Assembly (NCBI GenBank): GCA_945787845.1
Contig: CALZJH010000005.1
Location: 62,001-126,000 of the forward strand
DNA from: an uncultured Woeseiaceae bacterium
Lineage (GTDB): Bacteria > Pseudomonadota > Gammaproteobacteria > Steroidobacterales > Woeseiaceae
Direction: 5' to 3'
Length of the DNA stretch: 64,000 nt
The notes under the pieces: generated by a model
The model's database searches: none
The model's input: only the letters and a program-made list of their open reading frames with translations
Told to the model about the DNA's origin: nothing
Program-made: the position numbers and the translations under genes
In this document: positions 34,279 through 43,072 of the stretch, piece by piece
Position numbering within the stretch: the stretch's first letter is position 1
Layout of the letters: each line of letters opens with the position of its first letter

Positions 34279-35468
34279 TCCTTAAGTTCGCGCAGGATCC
34301 ATTCGATATACGAGCGCTCTTCCTTTTCCATTGCGGAGAACGGGCCGGGTTCGTAGTACTTCGAGTGCACGCCTTTCGAGTTATTCACGATGATCTCCTT
34401 GTCGGAAATCGTCGTGATGTCCCATAACCAGGTCAACTCGTCCACGTCGTAGTCTTTGCCCTCAACCGCATCACCCCGCACCATCCAGTAGATCTCACAA
34501 CGGGAGTTGTTGTGGTCCATCGGCGTAAAGACATAGGCAACAACGTGATCGCTGTAGGCAAGCATGAATGAGAACGGTCCGAAGTTGAAATCCGACGCGC
34601 CGCGATCATAGTCGGTGAACTCACCGAGCAGCGGGGCCACAGGACTGCCGTCCTTGCTCCCGGTCTTGTACTTTTCGAACAATGCCGTGCGGCTGTATGC
34701 GAACCCCATCTCACCCGGCGGCGCGGCCGCATCAACCCGATTGATGTAAATGTCCTTAACACCGCACGCGGCCATACGTTCTTCCATGTGCCGCTGTACC
34801 CGATCCCTGCGCTCATCGCCCAGCATCAGCGTATGCATGCGCGCGTACTCGGGATGCGCCGTCGCACAGTGATAGCATTCCTGGTAGTTCTCGATGGAGA
34901 GCTTCCAGTTCGCGGGGATATCGTAGGTTTTTTGCGCCGCCACCTTGAGATTTTCGAAGCCAAACATCGCCATAGGCTCGGCCAATTCGGTGCGGCAAGC
35001 CTCTACCGACAAGGGATCGTCCGTGAAGCAGACAAACACGAGTCCGTGGATTACCTCGACGGAAACGCGCTTCAGCGAGCGGGACTCCTTGTCAAAATCC
35101 TCCGGCATGTCACGCGCAGCAATGAGCCCACCGTCGAGATCGTACATCCAGCCGTGGTAGGGGCAGGCGAACTTGTCAGTGTGGCCGCTCTCTTCGAGAC
35201 ATACGAGCGAACCGCGATGACGACAGACATTGGCAAAACCGTTCAGCTCGCCGTCCTGGTTACGCACGATAATCGCGGATTCGCCGGCAACGTTCAGTAC
35301 GCGAAAATCCCCCGGCTCGGCGAACTGGGAAACATGGCCAGCGAAAATCCAGTTCCGGTAAATGATGCGTTCGAGCTCACGCGCATACACACCGGGGTCG
35401 GTATAGAAGCGTTGATCAAGTGAGTAACCGGGCTTGTGTTCTGCTATGAGTTCGTCGATAGAACGCAT
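34275..35468 (-). CDS. Rieske non-heme iron oxygenase alpha subunit (quaternary-ammonium type)
   Basis: A 397-residue oxygenase. The Rieske cluster is bound by Cys82-x-His84 and Cys102-x2-His105. The mononuclear iron site shows His200 and His205. The residue that links the two sites, Asp in ring-hydroxylating dioxygenases, is Glu197 here, as described for carnitine oxygenase CntA and choline/betaine-type monooxygenases. N-demethylation or oxidative C-N cleavage of a trimethylammonium compound is therefore likely. No reductase gene is adjacent, so electrons must come from elsewhere. It is convergent with the ABC importer and monocistronic. Confidence 0.9.
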   Translation of the reverse strand: MRSIDELIAEHKPGYSLDQRFYTDPGVYARELERIIYRNWIFAGHVSQFAEPGDFRVLNVAGESAIIVRNQDGELNGFANVCRHRGSLVCLEESGHTDKFACPYHGWMYDLDGGLIAARDMPEDFDKESRSLKRVSVEVIHGLVFVCFTDDPLSVEACRTELAEPMAMFGFENLKVAAQKTYDIPANWKLSIENYQECYHCATAHPEYARMHTLMLGDERRDRVQRHMEERMAACGVKDIYINRVDAAAPPGEMGFAYSRTALFEKYKTGSKDGSPVAPLLGEFTDYDRGASDFNFGPFSFMLAYSDHVVAYVFTPMDHNNSRCEIYWMVRGDAVEGKDYDVDELTWLWDITTISDKEIIVNNSKGVHSKYYEPGPFSAMEKEERSYIEWILRELKD

Positions 35469-35553
35469 TACTTATTCCACACTATGAAACATAAAAACGG
35501 CAGGCGCTGTTACGATAGCACAGGACATTTTTTTGGCGACCGAAGTCGCAACG

Positions 35554-36726
35554 CTATAACGAGCCGCTCGTCAGCAAGGTAGTCGGCAGCGGCGCCGCCA
35601 GCGTATTCAGGAACGCTTCCAGGTACTCGAGCTCTCGCCGACTCAGGCCGAGCGGCTTGGCCTCGTTGTGTCCGATCATGGCGTCGGGCGCTTCATTATA
35701 GTGAGCCAGCATCTCAATAAGCGTGGCGACCTGGCCCTTGTGACCGTACGGCGCCGTGTTCTCGAGATTTCTTAGCGAGGGCGTGCGAAACCTACCGATC
35801 AGTTCGGGACCCGTAAGCGCAAACTCGAGCTCCGGACAATGCCGGCTCGGGTCGTTGCTGTACGCGCCCTTGCAGTTGAATGGGTCGTCCAAAGCCTCGC
35901 GGACGCCCGAGACCCGCCCTTTGTCGGGCACCTCGCCTTCGAAATTTATCAGGCCGGTGTTGTGAAATTCGTTGTTGGTGAACAGCGGCCCGTTGTGGCA
36001 CTGAGTGCAGTTTGCTTCGCCGATAAACAGGCGCAGACCACGAATTTCATCTTCCGTGAACAGCTCTGCCTGGCGCGCTTCATCGCCGGCAGCCACGGCC
36101 GCGACGTAGGCATCGAATCGTGACGGTGTGGGCATGATCGTGCGTTCGAATGCCGCAAGCGCCTTGCCGATGTTCGAGAACATCGTATCGACGCCAGACG
36201 CCTCGCCGAACAAAGCTTTGTACATGCGCCAGTATTCCCTGTCATCGACGATGATCGCGATGATGGTCAGCCGGTTACTCGAGTGTTCGTTCGGGTCTTC
36301 AAGCGGCGATAGCGCCTGTGCCCAGAGGCTGTCGCGACGGCCATCCCAGTACAGCCATGGGCTGTAGGCCGTGCCGACGATGCTCGGCGTATTGCGTTTC
36401 GAGACCCCGATTGCAACGCCCCTGGGCAAGCCGTCCGTAAAACGCCGCTCAGGCTGGTGGCAGGTTGCACAGGAAATCGCCCCATTGGCACTGAATCTTG
36501 TGTCAAAGAAAAGCCTGCGCCCGAATTCCACGGCGCGCGGATCGTCGGCAACGGCATTCGTCGGGTCGGGAGGCAGCGGCGGTAACGACTCCAGCGAGAG
36601 CGACTGCAACATGGCGATGCCCTCGTCCGACCAGGTGTCCGGCAGCGCATCCCAACGCCACACCAGCCACGCAGCCACAACAACCGTCATGACTACCGCG
36701 ACCAGTGTAGCGAGCCTCATTCTCAC
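35554..36726 (-). CDS. Di-heme cytochrome c peroxidase/MauG-family protein
   Basis: A 390-residue periplasmic enzyme with one N-terminal hydrophobic helix (about residues 8-23). Two heme c motifs are present: CATCH near residue 83 and CTQCH near 240. The fold and the final RTPSLRNLENTAPYGHKG segment with a TLIEMLAHYNE motif belong to the CcpA/MauG/MbnH class. Such proteins reduce peroxide or carry out oxidation of a partner protein. It overlaps the preceding FixH-like gene by 4 bases, so that protein is the likely partner, similar in layout to the MbnP-MbnH pairs. Confidence 0.9.
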   Translation of the reverse strand: MRMRLATLVAVVMTVVVAAWLVWRWDALPDTWSDEGIAMLQSLSLESLPPLPPDPTNAVADDPRAVEFGRRLFFDTRFSANGAISCATCHQPERRFTDGLPRGVAIGVSKRNTPSIVGTAYSPWLYWDGRRDSLWAQALSPLEDPNEHSSNRLTIIAIIVDDREYWRMYKALFGEASGVDTMFSNIGKALAAFERTIMPTPSRFDAYVAAVAAGDEARQAELFTEDEIRGLRLFIGEANCTQCHNGPLFTNNEFHNTGLINFEGEVPDKGRVSGVREALDDPFNCKGAYSNDPSRHCPELEFALTGPELIGRFRTPSLRNLENTAPYGHKGQVATLIEMLAHYNEAPDAMIGHNEAKPLGLSRRELEYLEAFLNTLAAPLPTTLLTSGSL

Positions 36727-37682
36727 AGCGTCAGCGACACCACCACGGTCCCCTTGGACGCGTCGCTTTCAATCGAGATGACCATCTCCCAGTAGCCGCT
36801 CATGTGGAAGCGAACGCCGTCGAGGCGGTAGTCACCGCCGCCGAGCTCTTCGGTCACCCTGGGACGCGTCGGCAAACCATGGTTGTGTACGGGCATACCA
36901 CCATCGACCTCAATAGCAGCACCCTCAACCGGTTCGCCTGCAGCCGTCTCAACATGCAATATCCAGCTGTGCATGCGGTTGATCTGCGGTGGGCCGTCGG
37001 GGGTTGAGTACGTCACGACAAACTCATCGGCATGCGCCGCCGGCGACGCCAGCAGCAACGCGGCACACAACACCAACGCTGCCGGTGTGGCGCCTTTGAA
37101 CCAGCGCCGAAAACGGCTGCTCATCACCAGGTACAGAATTTGAATCAGCACAAGCAATCCCAGTATCAATGGCCAGTAGCCCCAGCCCGTAAAGCCGACC
37201 TCAAACGGAAAAACGGCGGCATACAGGGCGCCCGTTTCGGGGTTCTGCGCCGCCACAATGCCGATGAAGTCACCCTCTTCCGTGAACGTATGCGTTACGG
37301 TGTAGACGTCCGGTTCCTCTGCCGGCTCGCCGTAATACACGGTCACTGCGTCGAGGTCGTCGATTGCTGCGACGTGCTCCATGCGCGCGAAACGACCCTT
37401 GCCGGTCACGTTCTTTATTATTCGAAACTCGATCGGCATCGATTGCAGCGCATCGTGCATGTACTCCATGACGAAGACGCTTTCACCAGCCACCGGCAAG
37501 TCTTCACAGAATTGCTCGTGGCCGCTTTCCCGCGGTTGATAGATTTTGAAGTGCGCGCGCAGGTAGTTGACCTTGATAACGCAGATATCATCTTCCTCGA
37601 CGACACCACCATGCGCATATGCCAGCTGGGGTGCAAACACCAGAAACATCGCTAATGCCAGTGTGATCAACCGTCCGATCAT
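36723..37682 (-). CDS. Exported protein with C-terminal FixH/YtkA-like domain (apparent fusion)
   Basis: A 319-residue protein. A signal peptide (about 1-23, ending AYA) is followed by an exported domain of unknown kind with HGGVVEEDDICVIKVNYLRAHF. A transmembrane helix comes at about 168-186, and then from Met187 a stretch with the exact look of a second Sec signal peptide, ending AAHA at 218. The last 100 residues have the PVHNHGLPTRPRV segment typical of FixH/YtkA-like domains with histidines that can bind copper. It thus looks like two exported proteins joined. It is co-transcribed with the di-heme peroxidase by a 4-base overlap. Confidence 0.75.
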   Translation of the reverse strand: MIGRLITLALAMFLVFAPQLAYAHGGVVEEDDICVIKVNYLRAHFKIYQPRESGHEQFCEDLPVAGESVFVMEYMHDALQSMPIEFRIIKNVTGKGRFARMEHVAAIDDLDAVTVYYGEPAEEPDVYTVTHTFTEEGDFIGIVAAQNPETGALYAAVFPFEVGFTGWGYWPLILGLLVLIQILYLVMSSRFRRWFKGATPAALVLCAALLLASPAAHADEFVVTYSTPDGPPQINRMHSWILHVETAAGEPVEGAAIEVDGGMPVHNHGLPTRPRVTEELGGGDYRLDGVRFHMSGYWEMVISIESDASKGTVVVSLTL

Positions 37683-37697
37683 GCGACCATTCTAAAC

Positions 37698-38312
37698 GTG
37701 AACTTTCTCCTAAGCACAATTACCCTGTTGCTGGGGCCTTTCATCTACGCGATGGGGCGCCGCAATGCGACCACGGAACGGTTGCTCGATGCCTTTGTGA
37801 TTCTCGCAATTGCGTGGATCGTCGGGGTTCATATCGTGCCGGAGGTTATTGCTGCGGGTGGCGTTGCCGCCGTGGGCGTCATCGCGATCGGTATGGCTTT
37901 TCCATTTGTGCTGCGCCGGATATTTCACCTCGCATCAAGCCAGATGCGGTTCACGTTGCTCTCGCTGGCGGCAACGGCACTCGCGCTCCATGCCGTCATC
38001 GACGGCATCGCGCTATTACCCGCCATGGGAGATCCGCTGTCCGTCGCCGTCATCCTGCATCGCCTGCCCATCGGCATGGCGATCTGGTGGACGTTTCGAC
38101 CGGCGATCGGCCGGACGGCGGCAATCACGGCTTTCGCGATCCTCATCGCCGCGACGGCATTTTCGTATTTCCTCGCCGATCCGGTCGTCGACATGCTCGA
38201 AAGCCGGACATTGGCGTACTTCCAGGCATTCGTATCAGGCTCACTGATCGACCTGGTCGTTGTTGGTGCCATAGAGAAGTTTCGCAAGCGGCCGCATGTG
38301 CGCGATCGCTGA
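37698..38312 (+). CDS. ZIP-like integral membrane protein
   Basis: A 204-residue protein with about seven hydrophobic helices. HAVIDGIALL (about residues 96-105) and VILHRLPIGMAIW (about 116-128) resemble the metal-site helices IV and V of ZIP transporters, where HNxxEGLA and HExPHE are usual. Here the acid is Asp and the second site is HRLP. It may move or sense a divalent metal. The start is GTG 37698, only 15 bases from the divergent FixH-like gene, which suggests joint control with the heme-peroxidase pair. Assignment to ZIP is by motif only. Confidence 0.6.
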   Translation: MNFLLSTITLLLGPFIYAMGRRNATTERLLDAFVILAIAWIVGVHIVPEVIAAGGVAAVGVIAIGMAFPFVLRRIFHLASSQMRFTLLSLAATALALHAVIDGIALLPAMGDPLSVAVILHRLPIGMAIWWTFRPAIGRTAAITAFAILIAATAFSYFLADPVVDMLESRTLAYFQAFVSGSLIDLVVVGAIEKFRKRPHVRDR

Positions 38313-38318
38313 CATGAC

Positions 38319-38831
38319 TTACGGGGTTTCCGGACCGGATCCACCGTTCTTCAGAAAACGCCCACGATAGAAGATCAACGGGTCCGTCTCACGGTCTTCA
38401 AGATGCAGCACACGGCCGACGATGATCTTGTGATCCCCACCTTCGTAGCGATACTCGGTACTGCATTCAAAGCAGGCCGCGTACTCAGGAAGGACGGGAG
38501 CGCCATGAATCCCCGCGCGGTAACCGAGACCATCAAACTTGTCGATGCCCCTTGTCGCGAAACGCGATGACAGGTCTTGCTGCTCCATGGTGAGCACATT
38601 GACCGCGAAGTACTCGGCATTCATGAACGAGTCGTAGCACTGGGCATCATTCGCGATACTCCAGAGCACCAGTGGCGGATCGAGTGACACAGAATTGAAG
38701 CTGCTTACGGTCATGCCGACCGGTTCGTCATTCTCGTCATTCGTCGTCACCACCGCGACGCCTGTCGCAAAGCAGCTCAACGCGCGGCGAAATTCGCCAA
38801 GATCAATTTGTGGATCGTCACTCTCGCTCAA
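38319..38831 (-). CDS. Flavin reductase family protein
   Basis: A 170-residue FMN-binding reductase-like protein. The family segments are FRRALSCFATGVAVVTT, GMTVSSFNSVSLDPPLVLWSIA and FAVNVLTMEQQDLSSRFA, and the end has HKIIVGRVLHL. It uses NAD(P)H to reduce FMN or FAD and serves a two-component monooxygenase; no monooxygenase partner is in the window. The frame is open to a GTG at 38879, but TTG 38831 has GAGGGA 7 bases upstream and gives the usual N-terminus. Confidence 0.85.
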   Translation of the reverse strand: MSESDDPQIDLGEFRRALSCFATGVAVVTTNDENDEPVGMTVSSFNSVSLDPPLVLWSIANDAQCYDSFMNAEYFAVNVLTMEQQDLSSRFATRGIDKFDGLGYRAGIHGAPVLPEYAACFECSTEYRYEGGDHKIIVGRVLHLEDRETDPLIFYRGRFLKNGGSGPETP

Positions 38832-38956
38832 GGAGCGTCCCTCTTCAGTCAAAATAATGCACCTGCAATACGGTATCACCCGGCTTCAGATTCAGCACGC
38901 CGAATTTTGTGAACTGCGGCATGTTTCCGCCACAAACCGGCAACGCGACCTCCCTG

Positions 38957-39889
38957 TCAGGGACGCAGATAACCGAGCAGACCTCGATCGCCATCGATAC
39001 CGCGAAAGGTGGCCGCCAGCAAGCCGCCCGCGATCAGGTGCCAGACACCCCAGACAGCGGCTATGGCCGCAGCGCCTCCCAGTCCTTTTAGCTGGCTCAG
39101 GAGGATCACAAGGGCGAGACCGGAATTCTGGATGCCGATCTCAAATGTCAGTGCGCGACGCGTTGCCGATACGCGCGACAGAATGCGGCCCGCCAGTGCA
39201 CCGGTCGTAAATGCGAGCGCATTGTGCAGCACGACGATACCGCCCAGCAACGGTAGTGCCGGAAACAGAACCGGGAAGAAATACACGATGCCGTAGATGA
39301 TTACTCCAACCAGCACGGAAACGCCGAGGATGGTCGTCCGCTTCCTGATTCGTTTCGCGACATCCGGCGCTTTAGCGGCGACAATCATGCCGAGAACCAG
39401 CGGCACCGCCAGCAGGAATGTCGTCTGTGCCAGGAACATCATCGGACTCACATCGAGCGTCTTGAGAAGTGTTGCGGTGGGCTCGTAGGCGTGTGACCAG
39501 AACAAGATCGACATCGGTGTCAGAACTGCGGCAAGCAAACTCGAGGTTGCCGTCAGGGCTACTGACGCCGCGACATTGCCGCGTGACAGGTAGGTCAGAA
39601 GATTCGAGACCGCCCCACCTGGGCAGCAGGCTACGACGATCATTCCCAGCGCGATCGATGCCGGCGGCGATATTGCGAGAATCAGGAGGAATGTAACCAG
39701 CGGCAGCACGATGACCTGGGACACGACACCACCGACAAAAAGCAGCGGCTTGTCACGGAGAAACGCGAAATCGCCGACGCGCAGTCCCAAAGCAACACTG
39801 AACATGACAACCATGAGCGCCACCGCGACACCGGTCTGCCCGATCGGGTCGAGTACAACGCGTAAGCTGTCGAGCGTGCCTATGTCCAT
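38957..39889 (-). CDS. Bile acid:sodium symporter family transporter
   Basis: A 310-residue membrane protein with about nine to ten helices and the BASS segment VVACCPGGAVSNLLTYLSRGN (about residues 84-104), which marks the sodium site crossover. Near the end EIGIQNSGLALVIL is also characteristic. It carries an organic anion with sodium. It is 4 bases behind the amidohydrolase lipoprotein, so it may import the product of that enzyme. Confidence 0.9.
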   Translation of the reverse strand: MDIGTLDSLRVVLDPIGQTGVAVALMVVMFSVALGLRVGDFAFLRDKPLLFVGGVVSQVIVLPLVTFLLILAISPPASIALGMIVVACCPGGAVSNLLTYLSRGNVAASVALTATSSLLAAVLTPMSILFWSHAYEPTATLLKTLDVSPMMFLAQTTFLLAVPLVLGMIVAAKAPDVAKRIRKRTTILGVSVLVGVIIYGIVYFFPVLFPALPLLGGIVVLHNALAFTTGALAGRILSRVSATRRALTFEIGIQNSGLALVILLSQLKGLGGAAAIAAVWGVWHLIAGGLLAATFRGIDGDRGLLGYLRP

Positions 39890-39893
39890 ACGG

Positions 39894-41945
39894 CTAAATA
39901 TCTTCCGACTCGAGAAAGGGCTTCACGCCGACTGCTTTGTACAGCTCGTCCGGCTTGTAGGCCGTGTTGCCTTTCATGACGAGCGTCGCGCGCCGTATCG
40001 CCGAAATATCCTCAAGTGGATTGCCCTCGACGAGCACGAGGTCAGAGTCCTTGCCCACCTTGATCGACCCCGTACGCTCGTGGACACCGACAACACGCGC
40101 CGAATCGAGTGAACCGATCCTGAGCACGTCCGCATTCGAGATTCCTGCTTCGGCATAAAGTTCGAGCTCGCGATGGATCGTGAACGCCGCCACGTTGTCG
40201 CTGCCCGGCACGATCTGCACACCATTATCGTGCAGCTTCTTGATCATCGCCGCCTGCGCCACAGCCGACGCCGCCCACTCATCAACCATGCCGCGCATAT
40301 CCATGTCCGCCTTGTAGTAGCCGCGCGCCACGTTCGGCGGCAGATGATCGATGACGGGGGCAAAGGTCGGGTTCGGATTGCCCGCGAGATGCGTCAGCTG
40401 TTCCATGAAGATCGCTGCCGTCGGGTCGATGGTGACGCCTTTTTCAACAAACAGCGCGATGTAGTCTTCCACTTCCTCGCTGTCGAGATCGAGTTTGCCC
40501 GCCTCGTCTCCGTACAGCGTGAAGCGCAGTTGTTTACGCGTGTCCTCGCGGTCGCCGGCCAGGAAATTCAGGAACACCATGTTGATGTGCTGGATCTCAT
40601 CATAACCCGCTCGAACCGCCTGCTCGGCGGACATGAAGGCCGGGATGTGACCCGACAGGCGCATGCCATGTCCATGCGTGCGCTCAGCAATGTCGCCGAC
40701 CCATTCCGGATCGATCGAGCTGTAGAGCTTGATTTGCACGTAGCCGTTCTCGGCATAGAAGTCGACGCGCTCCAGCGCCTCTTCGAGTGACGCAACCGTA
40801 TCGCCCGTCGCATACGGACTGGCCTGGTCGATGAACCCTGAGCGATACGTGTGCGGACCGATGACCTCGCCGGAATCGTGCTTGGCCGTCAGCTCCATGA
40901 TCTGCTCGTGGACGCTGCCGATATCCCTCACGCTCGTAATGCCGCCGGCGATATTCAACACGCCGTCGGACAGTGAGAAATGACCGTGCATGTCCCACAT
41001 GCCGGGCATCAGGCTCTTGCCTGTACCGTCAATGTGCTTTGCGCCGGGCACATCGATTACAGCGCCGGAAATCGCCGTGATCTTCCCGCCTTCGACCATG
41101 ACGTAGTGATCTTCCAGCAGGACGCCGTTCTCGACGTCGACAACATCGACGTTGTCGAAGATCACCGCCCCATCCTGAACGTAAGCGAGATTACCCGCCA
41201 TACGCTCAACCATGGCCGCGTCCTGCTCCAGCTGAACTGCGCTGAGCTGGGCCAGCACATCAGGACTCCAGCCTTTGGGGAACATACCCATGTAGCCCGA
41301 GAAATCGAGCACGGTCAGCTGCAGGTCGTCGTTCAGCCAGCCGTAAGCGGGCGTAAACCCAAGGCCGGAGATCGCATACAGCGACAAGGTTACGGGACCG
41401 TCGGGGGACTCTACTTCAACGTCGGTAAGGCGCTCGACGCGAGCCGTACCCGACGGCAAGACGGCGACTTCACCGTCCATGCTCTGCATCGCCGCGCGCA
41501 CAAATTCGGTCCAGCCCAGCGCCGCGTATTCCGTCGCAACATAGAAGCCAGGCTCGTCGGTCTTCACGCTGCCGCTCTCGCCGGCAGTGGACCACGTAGC
41601 CAGGCCGTCTTCGTACCTGAATGATTCGTCGATGGGGGCCTGGAACGGGGAAATGCCGGTGATACGCTGCGCCACCGGGATACCATCGGCATTGAGCTGC
41701 GTTACCGAGTTCACCGCGTACTCGCGGTTATTCCAGTGCACGAAGGACTCGACGGTGACTTTACCGTCGCCCGTACGAACGACGGTCGACTGACCTGCGG
41801 GCGTGCCCTGTGATAGCCATTCGTATTCGGTCGTAATACCGACCTCCGATTCAGCAGCCACCGGCTGCTCCGGAGATTCCTTGCTACACGCCGCTAGCAA
41901 CAATGCGCTGCAGAGAGCGACTAGCGCTTCCTTGCCTGTTCTCAT
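39894..41945 (-). CDS. Amidohydrolase family lipoprotein
   Basis: A 683-residue protein. The ATG at 41945 gives a lipoprotein signal with LLAAC. Residues to about 300 form an N-terminal domain without known motif. The amidohydrolase part has MWDMHGHFSLSDG (His-x-His), VQIKLYSSIDPE (Lys), RLSGHIPA, DEIQHINMVF and the Asp in VPGSDNVAAF, all in order. It is a metal-dependent hydrolase of cyclic or acyl amides in the periplasm. It overlaps the esterase gene by 4 bases and precedes the BASS transporter, so the three look like one degradative unit. Confidence 0.85.
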   Translation of the reverse strand: MRTGKEALVALCSALLLAACSKESPEQPVAAESEVGITTEYEWLSQGTPAGQSTVVRTGDGKVTVESFVHWNNREYAVNSVTQLNADGIPVAQRITGISPFQAPIDESFRYEDGLATWSTAGESGSVKTDEPGFYVATEYAALGWTEFVRAAMQSMDGEVAVLPSGTARVERLTDVEVESPDGPVTLSLYAISGLGFTPAYGWLNDDLQLTVLDFSGYMGMFPKGWSPDVLAQLSAVQLEQDAAMVERMAGNLAYVQDGAVIFDNVDVVDVENGVLLEDHYVMVEGGKITAISGAVIDVPGAKHIDGTGKSLMPGMWDMHGHFSLSDGVLNIAGGITSVRDIGSVHEQIMELTAKHDSGEVIGPHTYRSGFIDQASPYATGDTVASLEEALERVDFYAENGYVQIKLYSSIDPEWVGDIAERTHGHGMRLSGHIPAFMSAEQAVRAGYDEIQHINMVFLNFLAGDREDTRKQLRFTLYGDEAGKLDLDSEEVEDYIALFVEKGVTIDPTAAIFMEQLTHLAGNPNPTFAPVIDHLPPNVARGYYKADMDMRGMVDEWAASAVAQAAMIKKLHDNGVQIVPGSDNVAAFTIHRELELYAEAGISNADVLRIGSLDSARVVGVHERTGSIKVGKDSDLVLVEGNPLEDISAIRRATLVMKGNTAYKPDELYKAVGVKPFLESEDI

Positions 41946-43033
41946 TCCTGTTCTCCTTCGTGAGCGCTGAAAAACTCGAACAGCAGTCGAGATCCCCAGA
42001 AGTCGGTTTGTTCTTCGGGTGCAATACAAAGTGTCTGGTCCGGCATGCTCCGGGACTGCAGGTCGGTAACGCAGTAACCGTTGCTGCCCCGGAAACCCGG
42101 CGTGCCCGGCCAGCGATGATCGCCTTCGGGCCACAGGCAATCGATGGCAGCGTGCGCTGTATCACCGCAAGCTATACTGCATTGTACGTTCGCGTTTTCG
42201 ACGACCGGCGACGTCCAGCTCTCGGCCGCAACCGCACACGCCTCACCTTCGAGCCAATGCTCGGTGATCGCTGCCGTACTGGCGAACAACCACCCGCTGG
42301 CACTTACGCTGCCGTCTGCCGGAACGACGTCGTCAGCCCCGCCGTTGATCTGCAGCAGGGGCAACGGCTGCGTCGGCGTGCACTCGAAGCCCGGCTCCAG
42401 TCGCCCACCGATCAGCGCGGCCGACGCAAATAGGTCGGAAGCCTCGCAGGCGATCCGGTTGGCCATCATCGCGCCGTTGCTGAAGCCCGAGACATGTACG
42501 CGCTCGGCATCCACGACCCACCGGTCTGTCAGCTCCCTGACGAGGCTGCGCAGGAAGCCGACGTCGTCGTGGCAGGACGTCCAGCCGCACTGCCCGCAAT
42601 TCCCGCACTCGGGCGGGCACGGCACCTTGTCGCGATCCGGCATACAGATCGGGCCATCGGGACCCGCATCGAAGCCGTCCGAAATGTGATTCCATGACGT
42701 GACTTCCCAGGGCTCTGACCCGTCGATGCTCGCCATGAACCAGGTACCCTGCGGATACACCATGACGTAGCCGTATTCCTCGGCGTACTGATTCAGCCCC
42801 TGCGTCACCTCCGCCTCGGTGCCCGTCGCGGTGCCACCGTACCCATGCATGAAAATCGCAGCCGGGTGCGGCTTCTGTTTGTCGTAACTCGTCGGCAAGA
42901 ACACGAAGTACTCGCGTACCAGGCCGTCGTGTTCCAGCAGATAACGCCGCATCTCCGGTTGTTCTATTTCAACCTCTTTGCTGCACGCCGTCAGCGCAAG
43001 AGATACGAATACTATGAAAAGGATTCTGTTCAT
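41942..43033 (-). CDS. PHB-depolymerase/feruloyl-esterase-like lipoprotein
   Basis: A 363-residue alpha/beta hydrolase. A lipoprotein signal ends LTAC. HPAAIFMHGYGGTATG forms the oxyanion region and VHVSGFSNGAMMANRI gives the nucleophile Ser in GFSNG. Asp is in GGADDVVPADG and His near GDHRWPGTPG. Several cysteines (CPPECGNCGQCGWTSC) suggest disulfides, as in LpqC-type secreted esterases. Start at ATG 43033 gives the most compact signal; ATG 43045 is also in frame. It probably cleaves an ester polymer or aromatic ester outside the inner membrane. Confidence 0.85.
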   Translation of the reverse strand: MNRILFIVFVSLALTACSKEVEIEQPEMRRYLLEHDGLVREYFVFLPTSYDKQKPHPAAIFMHGYGGTATGTEAEVTQGLNQYAEEYGYVMVYPQGTWFMASIDGSEPWEVTSWNHISDGFDAGPDGPICMPDRDKVPCPPECGNCGQCGWTSCHDDVGFLRSLVRELTDRWVVDAERVHVSGFSNGAMMANRIACEASDLFASAALIGGRLEPGFECTPTQPLPLLQINGGADDVVPADGSVSASGWLFASTAAITEHWLEGEACAVAAESWTSPVVENANVQCSIACGDTAHAAIDCLWPEGDHRWPGTPGFRGSNGYCVTDLQSRSMPDQTLCIAPEEQTDFWGSRLLFEFFSAHEGEQE

Positions 43034-43072
43034 GGCGCACATCATAACGGTTCTTGATGGGCTTGCCGAAAA

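Noticed and set aside
35536-35549. GCGAC-CGAA-GTCGC hairpin between the heme peroxidase and the Rieske gene as terminator
   Set aside because: In the direction of transcription it is followed by an A-run rather than a T-run, so it is not a normal terminator.
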